Of a stretch of 7,223 nucleotides of DNA, positions 1-6,105 are shown piece by piece. The notes under the pieces were generated by a model. The model was not told the DNA's origin. It was given only the letters and a program-made list of their open reading frames with translations, and made no database searches. The first letter of the stretch is position 1, and every line of letters starts with the position of its first letter. Source of the stretch: Trebonia sp. (GTDB taxonomy: Bacteria; Actinomycetota; Actinomycetes; Streptosporangiales; Streptosporangiaceae); assembly GCA_030038035.1 (NCBI GenBank), contig JASHPP010000774.1, forward strand, positions 1 through 7,223. The letters are read 5' to 3'. The position numbers and the translations under genes were made by a program.

Positions 1-1
1 G

Positions 2-817
2 CACGCGGCCAGCCGCGACCGGCGCCGCCTGGCCGGGGCCGGCGCCCCGGCGGCAGGGCCGGAGCCGGCCGACGGGCAGCCGCTGGATGACCTGGACCGG
101 CAGCAGGTCCTGGTCATGCCGCTGCACGCGATCACCTACGACTACGGCGAGGAAGGGCTGCGGGCCCGGTTCGCCGCCGAGATCGCCCGCCTCCCCGACC
201 CCGCCGGACGGGACCAGGCGGCCCGGTCACTTGAACTGGCCGGGCGGCTGCACGCCGGCGACCGCCGGCAGCGCGAACCGTACGTCAACCACCTGCTGCG
301 CGTCGCGCTGCGGATCCAGTGCCACTACGGTGTCGACGACCCCGAAATCATCAGCGCCGCGCTGCTGCACGACGCGGTCGAAGACCACGCCGGTGCCCTG
401 TCCCCCGGCGGGCGCGACGGCGCGGCCGCCGTCTTGCGCGACAGCTTCGGCGCGCGGGTCGCCGGGCTGGTCCTGGACGTCACCAACCCCGAGTACCCGC
501 CCGGAACCGACCGCCACCAGCAGTACCGGGAGCACGTCATCGCCAGCCTGACCGCCAGCCCCTGGGCCAGGATCATCAAAGCCAGCGACTTCACCGACAA
601 CGGAGTCGGGATCATCCATACCCGCGGCCCCAAAGCCGTCAAGCTCGCCGGCAAGTACGCCCCGCTCGTCCCCGCCCTGACCGACCTCATCGCACGCCCC
701 GACACCCCCCTGGCACCCCACGTCAAAGCCCGCATCCTCGCCCAGTTCCTGGACGCCCAGGAACGGTTCGCCGCCATCATCCGGGCAGCCGGAAATGGCA
801 CCGGCAGCCCTGGCTGA
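2..817 (+). CDS. HD-domain phosphohydrolase, RelA/SpoT hydrolase-like (5' partial)
   Basis: Probably a metal-dependent phosphohydrolase related to the (p)ppGpp-hydrolase domain of RelA/SpoT homologues. Counting from the ATG at 116, the segment HAGDRRQREPYVNHLLRVA (residues 46-64) resembles the opening of RSH HD domains. LLHDAVED (83-90) supplies the His-Asp pair and the following acidic pair, and SDFTDN (157-162) sits where RSH enzymes have their second metal-ligand Asp (KLADRLDN-like). No synthetase, TGS or ACT domain is visible, so this would be a stand-alone hydrolase. The frame stays open with strongly G/C-ending codons back to the window edge. It has no ATG/GTG/TTG before 116 and only a weak Shine-Dalgarno there, so the true start probably lies upstream; a start at 116 (233 aa) is the alternative. 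A degenerate copy of its C-terminal half lies inverted at 6106-6484. The family call is fairly sure; the substrate is unknown. Confidence 0.75.
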   Translation, partial: HAASRDRRRLAGAGAPAAGPEPADGQPLDDLDRQQVLVMPLHAITYDYGEEGLRARFAAEIARLPDPAGRDQAARSLELAGRLHAGDRRQREPYVNHLLRVALRIQCHYGVDDPEIISAALLHDAVEDHAGALSPGGRDGAAAVLRDSFGARVAGLVLDVTNPEYPPGTDRHQQYREHVIASLTASPWARIIKASDFTDNGVGIIHTRGPKAVKLAGKYAPLVPALTDLIARPDTPLAPHVKARILAQFLDAQERFAAIIRAAGNGTGSPG

Positions 818-901
818 CAGGCGCAGCCGGGCCAGCCGCCCACCGCAGCCGACAGCACAGCCCGCCGCCCGCCAACGGCCAACGTTCCCGGGGCCGCGCC
901 G

Positions 902-1345
902 GTGAACGGCGGACCCGCGCAGCCAGACCAGCCCGGCCGGGTCATCCGCACCTCACCCGCCCACAGTTGCCTGGTCCCCACCGCAGGCGTCAACGAGGCC
1001 ATCCAAGCCGTCGAGAACTGGGAGTTCCCGGCACGGCTCGGTACAGGCAAGGACACAGCCAGGGCACTGCGCGGCGGGCTGGGAGACCAGATCGCCAGGC
1101 TGCCGCCCGACAACCGCGACCCGGACCGCCCCGCACCCCGGCACGGGTGGCGCGAGGCACGCCCTGGCCGGAGCAGGCACCGGTTCCCGCGCCTGCTAAA
1201 GAGATCTAGCGAAATGAGGAGAAAGCCATGGCCGAAGTCGTCCGCCTGCGTGACGGGAATACAGTCGTCCTGGCGCCCTGCCCCGTCCTGGTGCACCCTC
1301 CGCCGGGTTCGGGACGTGGCGCTGGGCGGCGAGCTGGACTGGTAG
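902..1345 (+). CDS. Doubtful hypothetical ORF
   Basis: I do not recognise this protein. The part from about 990 to 1190 (VNEAIQAVENWEF, then GGLGDQIARLPPDNRDPD) has plausible composition and G/C-ending codons. The 3' part reads as low-quality Arg/Pro/Ser-rich sequence and overlaps, in another frame, the start of the broken gene at 1228. Only the GTG at 902 is offered as a start, and there is no convincing ribosome binding site. It may be a decayed gene that lost its own stop, or simply an open frame in GC-rich DNA. No domain, signal peptide or membrane segment is visible. Confidence 0.25.
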   Translation: MNGGPAQPDQPGRVIRTSPAHSCLVPTAGVNEAIQAVENWEFPARLGTGKDTARALRGGLGDQIARLPPDNRDPDRPAPRHGWREARPGRSRHRFPRLLKRSSEMRRKPWPKSSACVTGIQSSWRPAPSWCTLRRVRDVALGGELDW

Positions 1346-1471
1346 CCGGGCGCCGACCCGGTGTACCTGCGGCGGCTGGCCGACAGCAAGCTCTGGCGCG
1401 CCGACATCACCATCACCGCCCGCCCCGCGGAACCCGGGAAGATCGGCACGCACCGGCAGGGACCCGCGTAA
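1228..1471 (+). pseudogene. Broken small gene: frameshift plus in-frame amber
   Basis: A good Shine-Dalgarno (GAGGAG at 1216-1221, 6-nt spacer) precedes an ATG at 1228 encoding MAEVVRLRDGNTVVLAPCP and a few more sensible residues. After about 1295 that frame turns into Pro/Gly/Arg/His-rich sequence. The neighbouring frame becomes protein-like from about 1292 (RRVRDVALGGELDW), meets a TAG at 1343-1345, then continues plausibly as PGADPVYLRRLADSKLWRAD to a TAA at 1469-1471. The simplest reading is a roughly 80-residue gene broken by one indel near 1295 and one nonsense change. The family is not recognised. The alternative is that the 136-aa open frame from 1228 is real, but its composition after residue 25 argues against that. 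Confidence 0.4.
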
Positions 1472-1614
1472 GGGCCGGAAAGGCACCGCTCCCGGGCTAC
1501 GCAGCCGACGGTCAGCGGCGAGCCCGATTTCGGCACCCCGGCAGCGCCAGCTTACCCGCCGGCCCGAACCACGATCTACGACTGGAATGCTGGACCGTTG
1601 CAGGCATGATGCGC

Positions 1615-1634
1615 GACCCCGTAGGACCCCGTAG
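1615..1634. repeat. Perfect 10-bp tandem duplication
   Basis: The unit GACCCCGTAG occurs twice back to back (1615-1624 and 1625-1634), directly followed by the AT-richer GTAATAAC. It lies about 90 bp upstream of the cassette promoter, at the junction between GC-rich flank and cassette. It could be a slippage product, a transposon or recombination footprint, or a regulator-binding direct repeat; the sequence alone does not decide. Confidence 0.5.
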
Positions 1635-1720
1635 GTAATAACTCTGGTAACGTCTACCTCGGCTAGCACCACCGGTCCGCAACGAGCCAGTTCCCTGGAG
1701 AGCAAATGCCCGTCCAGCTC

Positions 1721-1749
1721 TTGACCGAATCTCGTTCGCCATACAGGAT
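1721..1749 (+). promoter_or_regulatory. Putative promoter of the cassette
   Basis: TTGACC (1721-1726), a 17-bp spacer and CAGGAT (1744-1749) closely match the TTGAC(n) and TAGGAT elements used by actinobacterial housekeeping (HrdB-type) sigma factors. Transcription would start near 1756, leaving a leader of about 28 nt before the ATG at 1784. The leader includes a TGAGC tandem repeat and a G-rich ribosome binding site. It would serve the 72-aa gene and the DUF6879 gene. It is a visual prediction only. Confidence 0.5.
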
Positions 1750-1768
1750 TGAGCTGAGCTGAGCTGAG
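1750..1768. repeat. TGAGC pentamer tandem repeat in 5' leader
   Basis: Three complete TGAGC units plus a partial TGAG run from 1750 to 1768, between the predicted -10 element and the Shine-Dalgarno AGGGGGG (1771-1777) of the 72-aa gene. A short tandem repeat here could change length by slippage and alter promoter-to-RBS spacing or leader folding, but that is inference. Confidence 0.6.
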
Positions 1769-1783
1769 AAAGGGGGGAAAAAG

Positions 1784-2002
1784 ATGAAGCTTACGATGCT
1801 GTACAAGGATCAGGGCTCAGGCGGCAACGGCTGCCCGTCCGTGTACGCGACGGACACGGGGGATCTCGTAGTCCAGGGAGCGGTACTTGACGGATCGTCG
1901 TTTGAGCAGCTTGAGAACGTCCTTCCGGGCGAGACCGCCGTCCGCATTTCGCCCGACGTCCTTATCGGGGCCATCGAGCGCTACCGTAGCCAGGCCGGCT
2001 GA
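1784..2002 (+). CDS. 72-aa hypothetical protein, DUF6879-associated type
   Basis: This small soluble protein begins MKLTMLYKDQGSGGNGCPSV, continues through VYATDTGDLVVQGAVLDG, and ends in an LENVLPGETAVRIS segment with a helical tail (VLIGAIERY). I recognise this pattern as one commonly encoded immediately upstream of DUF6879 genes in actinomycetes; its biochemical role is unknown to me. The ATG at 1784 is supported by the purine-rich AGGGGGG at 1771-1777 and the promoter at 1721-1749. The next gene starts only 11 nt after its stop, with that gene's Shine-Dalgarno (GAGGAT, 2001-2006) overlapping this stop codon. The two are therefore almost certainly one transcript and probably translationally coupled. 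No transmembrane segment, signal peptide or DNA-binding motif is visible. Confidence 0.8.
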   Translation: MKLTMLYKDQGSGGNGCPSVYATDTGDLVVQGAVLDGSSFEQLENVLPGETAVRISPDVLIGAIERYRSQAG

Positions 2003-2013
2003 GGATAACTGCG

Positions 2014-2565
2014 GTGGGCAAAGTCTTCACGTCGCTGGAAGATGATGAGTTCAACCGGATCTTCCTCGATTTCAGGTACACCAGCTACCGCCTTGAGACT
2101 CTCCAGCGCTACGACGTCTCATACGAAAAAGACGAGTACAGCCGCTTTCTCGCTGGAGAGGCTCAGGGCGAGTCACGGGGAATTACCGGGTGGATAGAGG
2201 GCACTGTCCGCAAGGCCATATTGGCAGGCAAGCGCATGCACCGGGTGCACGTCGTAGAGGAGCCCCTGTCAGATTACATCCGGTATGAGTTCGGGTGGTC
2301 TTACGACCATACGGTGGCCGCCGGCGAGGATGTCCGCATCATTCCAGCACAGGCTGGGCAATGGCCCTCGGAGATACCTCATTACGACTACTGGCTCTTC
2401 GACTCCTCGCTGCTCGTCGCCATGCATTACGGTGATGATGGTTCCTTCGCTGCCGCAGAGATCGTTGACGAACCTGATAAGGTCCTTCAAGCTAATTACT
2501 GGCGTGATGCGGCCGTCGCACTATCGGTTCCGTTCCACGAATATTACAGTCGGAATCGGACATAG
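2014..2565 (+). CDS. DUF6879 family protein
   Basis: This 183-aa protein fits the DUF6879 pattern. It has an N-terminal FxxxFxxFRYTSYRLETLQRYDV-like segment (residues about 12-35), FLAGE (45-49), a GKRMHRVHVVEEPLSDYIRYE-like core (72-92), AGEDVRIIP (102-110), DYWLFDSS (124-131), and a C-terminal WRDAA...VPFHEYY segment. DUF6879 proteins in actinomycetes usually sit beside small partner proteins and often beside helix-turn-helix regulators. A regulatory or sensing role is commonly suspected, but no reaction is established that I know of. The GTG start at 2014 is set by GAGGAT at 2001-2006 (7-nt spacer). No membrane segment is visible. It is the second gene of the 72-aa/DUF6879 pair and is followed by a 132-nt non-coding gap before the STAND ATPase. 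No HTH gene lies beside it here, which is a difference from the usual context. Confidence 0.8.
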   Translation: MGKVFTSLEDDEFNRIFLDFRYTSYRLETLQRYDVSYEKDEYSRFLAGEAQGESRGITGWIEGTVRKAILAGKRMHRVHVVEEPLSDYIRYEFGWSYDHTVAAGEDVRIIPAQAGQWPSEIPHYDYWLFDSSLLVAMHYGDDGSFAAAEIVDEPDKVLQANYWRDAAVALSVPFHEYYSRNRT

Positions 2566-2611
2566 TGGGTTGATGACAAGAAAATAGGATTTGCCTGGTG
2601 CCGAATTGCGG

Positions 2612-2649
2612 CAGCTCCCGGGAGCCACGTTATGGATCTACGGGAGCTG
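2612..2649. promoter_or_regulatory. Inverted repeat / possible operator or attenuator
   Basis: CAGCTCCCG (2612-2620) and CGGGAGCTG (2641-2649) form a perfect 9-bp inverted repeat with a 20-nt loop. The left arm also lies within the 12-bp palindrome GCTCCCGGGAGC (2614-2625), so GCTCCC can pair with either of two GGGAGC copies. The right arm ends 4 nt before a possible -35 element. There is no T-run, so a simple intrinsic terminator is unlikely in the classical sense, though actinomycete terminators often lack one. An operator or an attenuator between the DUF6879 gene and the STAND gene is plausible. Confidence 0.4.
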
Positions 2650-2653
2650 TCGC

Positions 2654-2682
2654 TTGACTGCATTAACGACCATGCGTATTGA
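2654..2682 (+). promoter_or_regulatory. Possible second promoter before the STAND gene
   Basis: TTGACT (2654-2659) is followed, 17 bp later, by TATTGA (2677-2682). The -35 match is good and the -10 weak. Transcription would start near 2690, within or at the Shine-Dalgarno of the STAND gene, giving an almost leaderless message. It would allow the STAND/GNAT pair to be transcribed separately from the DUF6879 pair. Confidence 0.3.
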
Positions 2683-2697
2683 TTGCCTAGGGCAGGC

Positions 2698-4860
2698 GTG
2701 GCAAGCTTGGAAGATTCCAGAGACCAGCAGATAGATATCGATTTTTCAGGAGACGGCGGGGCCGTCGTCCAGGCAGGCACCGTTCACGGCGGCGTTCATT
2801 TGCATACCCCAAAGCCCGCTGGTTTTCCCGTTCCCCGACAGCTGCCGAGTGGGACTACCACGTTTATAAACAGGGAGTCCATCCTCGCGCAGCTTGACAG
2901 GCTTCTCGATGACGCGTCGGGGGGGGAGTCGGAGAGCGCGCCACCCACAGTCGTGGTCACCGCCATTGCCGGAGCCCCAGGAGTCGGGAAGACGGCACTC
3001 GCTGTGCACTGGGCCCATCAGGTCCGGGGGAGGTTTCCCGACGGGGATCTCTACATCGACATGCGCGGGTACGGGACCTCTTCCCCCCTCCTTGAGGAAC
3101 AAGCGCTGGACAAATTCCTGCGCTCGCTCGGCGTAGCACCAGAATTGATCCCAATCGACATAGACGAGCGTGCGACGCTGTACCGATCGGTAGTCAGCGA
3201 TAAGCGTTTGCTGATTGTAATAGATAACGTCTCTTCCGTGCGGCAAGTCAGGCGCCTGCTCCCCGGATCGCGGCGTTGCTTTGTCGTCATAACAACTCGC
3301 GGCAGCCTGTCCAGCCTGGTGGCCCGAGAGGGAGCGACACGTGTGACACTCGATGTGCTGACTCCAGAAGACGCTCTAAGGCTTCTCGCCGAGGTTATCG
3401 GCGATGACCGCATTGATCGTGAAGGTGAGGCTGCCAGGCGTATCGCCGAGCTGTGCAGCTACCTTCCGCTGGCTCTCCGGGTGGTCGCTGAGCGTGCTGC
3501 AAGCCGTCCGTACTCGTCACTTGCGGAACTGGCTGGTGAACTGGTCAGCGAGCAGGCGCGACTCGACGCTCTCGCGGCCGAAGACGAACTTAATAACGTC
3601 CGCGCGGTCTTCTCATGGTCCTACCGCGCATTGTCTGCCGAGCAGCAGAGGACGTTCCGTGCCATAGGGCTGCACGCCGGCACTGAATTCAGCAGTGCCG
3701 CTCTGTCGGCGCTAGTCAATCTTCCCGCAGCCGTCGTCGGTGATCAGCTGCTGGAGCTGGCCAAGGTTCACCTAGTCCAAGAGATTGCTCCGCAGCGATA
3801 TAGGACGCATGACCTGCTGCGCGCATATTCTGCCGAGCGCGCTTTCCGCGAAGATCAGACAAGAGCGCGAACGCTGGGCGTAAGGCGCGCGCTGAACTGG
3901 TATCTTCTCGCTGCCGACGCGGCACGACGCGTCATACTTCCGAACTCCCAGCAGCTCGACCTCATCTCTGCAGAAGGGTATAACTTGCCAGAATTCGGCA
4001 CTGTCGAGAGTGCAATGGACTGGTACGAGCTGGAACGGCTCAACATAATGGCCGGCCTCCAGCAGGCCATGGATCTTGGTCAATATGACATCGCATGGCG
4101 GCTGCCCGTCGTATCGGATGGGTTTTTTGAGCTTCGGTCGTACTGGCGTGAGTGGAAGGAGATACATGCAGAGGCACTCGTGGCGGCACAGACTATAAAT
4201 GATGCCCTCGGCGAGGCGTCAGCAAGCCGATGCCTGGGCGACGCCTGCTGGCGCTTCGGTGAATACGATGAGGCTCTCGAGCACTATGAGCGCGGCGCCA
4301 GAATCGCCAATTCAGTGGGTGATCCATGGGTTGAAGGATTCTCGACCCGGGGCTCGGGACTGATCCACGAGGAGCAAGGGAACTACGACATAGCAATACC
4401 CTATTTCGAGCGGGCGCTCCAGATCTTCGAAGCCAGCCAGAACCGCCGGGGGGTTGGCATGTCACTACTCAGTCTCGGTAGGACTTACAGGGGCCTTGGT
4501 AACCTCCCGCGCGCAGCCGATAACGGCGAATCTGCCGTTGGCATTTTCCGGGACATCGGAGACCGGTGGAGTCTCGCCTGGGGCCTGCTGCCGCTAGGGG
4601 AAATCTACGTAGACATGCAGCGGCTCGACCTTGCGGCACGCCAGTTCGAAGAATCCATTGGGATATTCCATGACTTCGGCGATCGCAGAAGCGAGGCAAC
4701 CGGGTTCAGCCACCTCGGAAACGTTTTCCGACTGCAGGGCGACATACCTCGGGCACGGGACTTCCTCACTAGCGCACTGGACATCTTCGAGTCCCTAGGC
4801 GACCCTCGTGTCGACGAAATACGGGCGCAGCTGGCGGGGATTACCCAGCAGAGTCCCTGA
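2698..4860 (+). CDS. NB-ARC/TPR STAND ATPase (NLR-like) with N-terminal RHIM-like motif
   Basis: A signal-transduction ATPase with numerous domains, of the AfsR/NLR-like type; 720 aa from the GTG at 2698. Order of parts: N-terminal motif GAVVQAGTVHGGVHL (residues 21-35); NB-ARC ATPase with Walker A GAPGVGKT (92-99), Walker B LLIVIDN (171-177), RNBS-B-like VVITTRG (196-202) and the LPLALR motif (256-261); a winged-helix-like region with RTHDLLRAYS (369-378); and five TPR-like repeats of about 40 residues from about 500 to 705. There is no SARP DNA-binding domain and no fused catalytic effector. Such proteins act as ligand-triggered oligomerising switches, so output probably passes through the N-terminal motif to a partner. 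The next gene carries the matching motif and starts 13 nt after this stop, in the same operon. The GTG at 2698 is preferred because AGGG (2689-2692) lies 5 nt upstream; a TTG at 2683 (725 aa) has no visible ribosome binding site. The ligand is unknown. Confidence 0.85.
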   Translation: MASLEDSRDQQIDIDFSGDGGAVVQAGTVHGGVHLHTPKPAGFPVPRQLPSGTTTFINRESILAQLDRLLDDASGGESESAPPTVVVTAIAGAPGVGKTALAVHWAHQVRGRFPDGDLYIDMRGYGTSSPLLEEQALDKFLRSLGVAPELIPIDIDERATLYRSVVSDKRLLIVIDNVSSVRQVRRLLPGSRRCFVVITTRGSLSSLVAREGATRVTLDVLTPEDALRLLAEVIGDDRIDREGEAARRIAELCSYLPLALRVVAERAASRPYSSLAELAGELVSEQARLDALAAEDELNNVRAVFSWSYRALSAEQQRTFRAIGLHAGTEFSSAALSALVNLPAAVVGDQLLELAKVHLVQEIAPQRYRTHDLLRAYSAERAFREDQTRARTLGVRRALNWYLLAADAARRVILPNSQQLDLISAEGYNLPEFGTVESAMDWYELERLNIMAGLQQAMDLGQYDIAWRLPVVSDGFFELRSYWREWKEIHAEALVAAQTINDALGEASASRCLGDACWRFGEYDEALEHYERGARIANSVGDPWVEGFSTRGSGLIHEEQGNYDIAIPYFERALQIFEASQNRRGVGMSLLSLGRTYRGLGNLPRAADNGESAVGIFRDIGDRWSLAWGLLPLGEIYVDMQRLDLAARQFEESIGIFHDFGDRRSEATGFSHLGNVFRLQGDIPRARDFLTSALDIFESLGDPRVDEIRAQLAGITQQSP
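2758..2802 (+). other. Candidate amyloid-signalling (RHIM-like) motif, STAND N-terminus
   Basis: Residues 21-35 of the STAND ATPase read GAVVQAGTVHGGVHL, preceded by FSGDG. VQAG resembles the (I/V)-Q-x-G core of RHIM and of the RHIM-like bacterial amyloid signalling sequences reported at NLR N-termini. It lies before the ATPase in a Gly-rich stretch without predicted helix, as expected for a prion-like signalling motif. It matches the GNAT C-terminus at 7 of 15 positions by eye, with I/V and L/F exchanges at three others. Confidence 0.6.
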
Positions 4861-4873
4861 AAAGGAGCGGCCA

Positions 4874-5839
4874 GTGCCGATAGTCATACAGCGCGGAGAT
4901 TGCTCCCTGGCTCGCCAGGTCAAAGAGCAGATATGTGATTTGTACGACGCAGTATTCTCTTCTTCCCCATTTGCTTGGAATCCCAGCGACTCGCAAGAGC
5001 ACAGCGAGACGATGGATCAAATGATGAGCCTGTCTACATTCGAGGTGACTGTGGCCTTCGACGGCTGTGAGGTCGTGGGATTTGCGTACGGGCACAGGCT
5101 GCCAGTAACTCACGGCTGGTGGTCAGGGTTTCCTGAGCCACTGCCCGCAGACTTCACGAGGGAGTGGGAAGGCCGCACGTTCACCCTCGTGGACTTTGCG
5201 GTTAGTGCCCGTTTTCGCGGAACCGGCGTGGGGCGGAAGTTGCACAACCTGCTCCTCGGCCGCAGGCCTGAAGAACGGGCGGTGCTGTCGGTGCAGCCAG
5301 CAGCTACCGAGACTCATCACATCTATGAGCACATGGGCTGGACGAGAGTCGGGCGAAAGGGGCCTATCGAGGGGGTCCAGCCGCCATACTGGGATATATT
5401 TGTTCTCCCGCTCAGCGCCCTACGGGACAAAGGGCGGCCAGCCAGCCAGCCAAGGATAATCGACATGGATGTGATCACGGCAGTCCAGCTCATGCCGGTT
5501 CTATCTCGCGTACTCGACGGCATGACGGAGGGAGCAGGCAGCCAACTGTGGGAGTCTCTGACCCACCTCCTTGGACGGGGACGTCGACGAGATCCACAAC
5601 TCGCGTCCGTCATGCGGGCCGCAACTGATAACCCGGGCGACAAAGAATTGGCAAGCACGCTGGCCAGTATTATAGAAGCCCGCTCACGCGCGGATGCCGT
5701 TTTCGCAGGGCAGCTGCGGGATTGGTTCGCCGCTGCTTCCAGGGAATTCCCGAGCCAGACAAATGTGAACAGCATTAGCGGTACGGTGAGCGGCCCTGTT
5801 GTCCAGGCACACGAGATCCACGGTGATATCACGTTCTAG
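4874..5839 (+). CDS. GNAT acetyltransferase with helical segment and C-terminal RHIM-like motif
   Basis: A 321-aa protein in three parts. Residues about 1-180 form a GNAT (Gcn5-related N-acetyltransferase) fold. Motif A is the beta-strand TLVDFAV (104-110) followed by the acetyl-CoA pyrophosphate loop RFRGTGVGRKLH (113-124), and the later segment HHIYEHMGW (148-156) is the usual GNAT end motif. Residues about 198-290 are predicted alpha-helical (ITAVQLMPVLSRVL, then LWESLTHLLGRG, then VFAGQLRDWFAAA). This resembles helical segments that precede similar tails in actinobacterial proteins. Residues 297-321 end in GPVVQAHEIHGDITF, matching the N-terminal motif of the upstream STAND ATPase. The GTG at 4874 is chosen for the strong AAAGGAG at 4861-4867 (6-nt spacer); an in-frame GTG at 4808 lies inside the previous gene without a binding site. 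The gene follows the STAND stop by 13 nt, so they are likely co-transcribed. The acyl acceptor is unknown; the role as NLR effector is inferred. Confidence 0.8.
   Translation: MPIVIQRGDCSLARQVKEQICDLYDAVFSSSPFAWNPSDSQEHSETMDQMMSLSTFEVTVAFDGCEVVGFAYGHRLPVTHGWWSGFPEPLPADFTREWEGRTFTLVDFAVSARFRGTGVGRKLHNLLLGRRPEERAVLSVQPAATETHHIYEHMGWTRVGRKGPIEGVQPPYWDIFVLPLSALRDKGRPASQPRIIDMDVITAVQLMPVLSRVLDGMTEGAGSQLWESLTHLLGRGRRRDPQLASVMRAATDNPGDKELASTLASIIEARSRADAVFAGQLRDWFAAASREFPSQTNVNSISGTVSGPVVQAHEIHGDITF
5792..5836 (+). other. Candidate amyloid-signalling (RHIM-like) motif, GNAT C-terminus
   Basis: The last 15 residues before the stop are GPVVQAHEIHGDITF, preceded by an Asn/Ser/Gly/Thr/Val-rich stretch (NVNSISGTVS). 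Extreme C-terminal placement after a helical domain is the standard position for effector-side amyloid motifs. The second half of the core differs from the STAND copy (AHE in place of AGT), so the canonical core Gly is absent here; this is a point of caution. Confidence 0.6.
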
Positions 5840-6105
5840 CGCCGTAGCAGGTTCGGTTCGCCCCCATAGGGCTATCCCCGCGAGCGCTGATCTCCCACAC
5901 TGGGCGGGTGGCGGAACGACTGCGGGTACGTACGGACTACTCCGCCGCATCGTCGCCCTTTACAAGCATAGCCTGACGTGCCTAAACCGCGGGCCTGATG
6001 AGCGGGGGGACAGCGGTTACATGCTGGGCCAGGCCTCGCATGAGCTGCACGCCGCACCCGTGGCCGTCACGCGTGCTTGGCGGTGCTCTCGCGGGAAAGG
6101 GGCGG

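Noticed and set aside
319..1209. Plus-strand 296-codon open frame overlapping the HD gene
   Set aside because: Its product is almost entirely Arg/Pro/Ala/Gly-rich, typical of an out-of-frame translation of actinomycete coding DNA.
325..1536. Long minus-strand open frame opposite the HD gene and the decayed region
   Set aside because: It is antisense to a clear HD coding sequence, has no recognisable domain, and long stop-free shadows are expected in DNA this GC-rich.
1472..1720. Possible CRISPR or repeat array near the 10-bp duplication
   Set aside because: There are only two adjacent copies with no spacers and no cas genes in the window.
1706..1762. 18-codon frame with an upstream GGAG, possible leader peptide
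   Set aside because: It overlaps the best promoter match, and the peptide has no attenuator-like codon run; too short to support as a gene.
2683..2697. TTG at 2683 as start of the STAND gene
   Set aside because: No Shine-Dalgarno precedes it, and it overlaps the end of the possible -10 element; the GTG at 2698 has AGGG at a proper distance.
4808..4873. GTG at 4808 as start of the GNAT gene
   Set aside because: It lies inside the STAND coding sequence without a ribosome binding site, whereas AAAGGAG is ideally placed for the GTG at 4874.
5840..6105. Search for a terminator, tRNA or small gene between the GNAT gene and the HD remnant
   Set aside because: Only weak, long-looped inverted repeats (for example GGCGGA at 5910 with TCCGCC at 5941) and a short GTACGTAC palindrome were seen; nothing strong enough to annotate.
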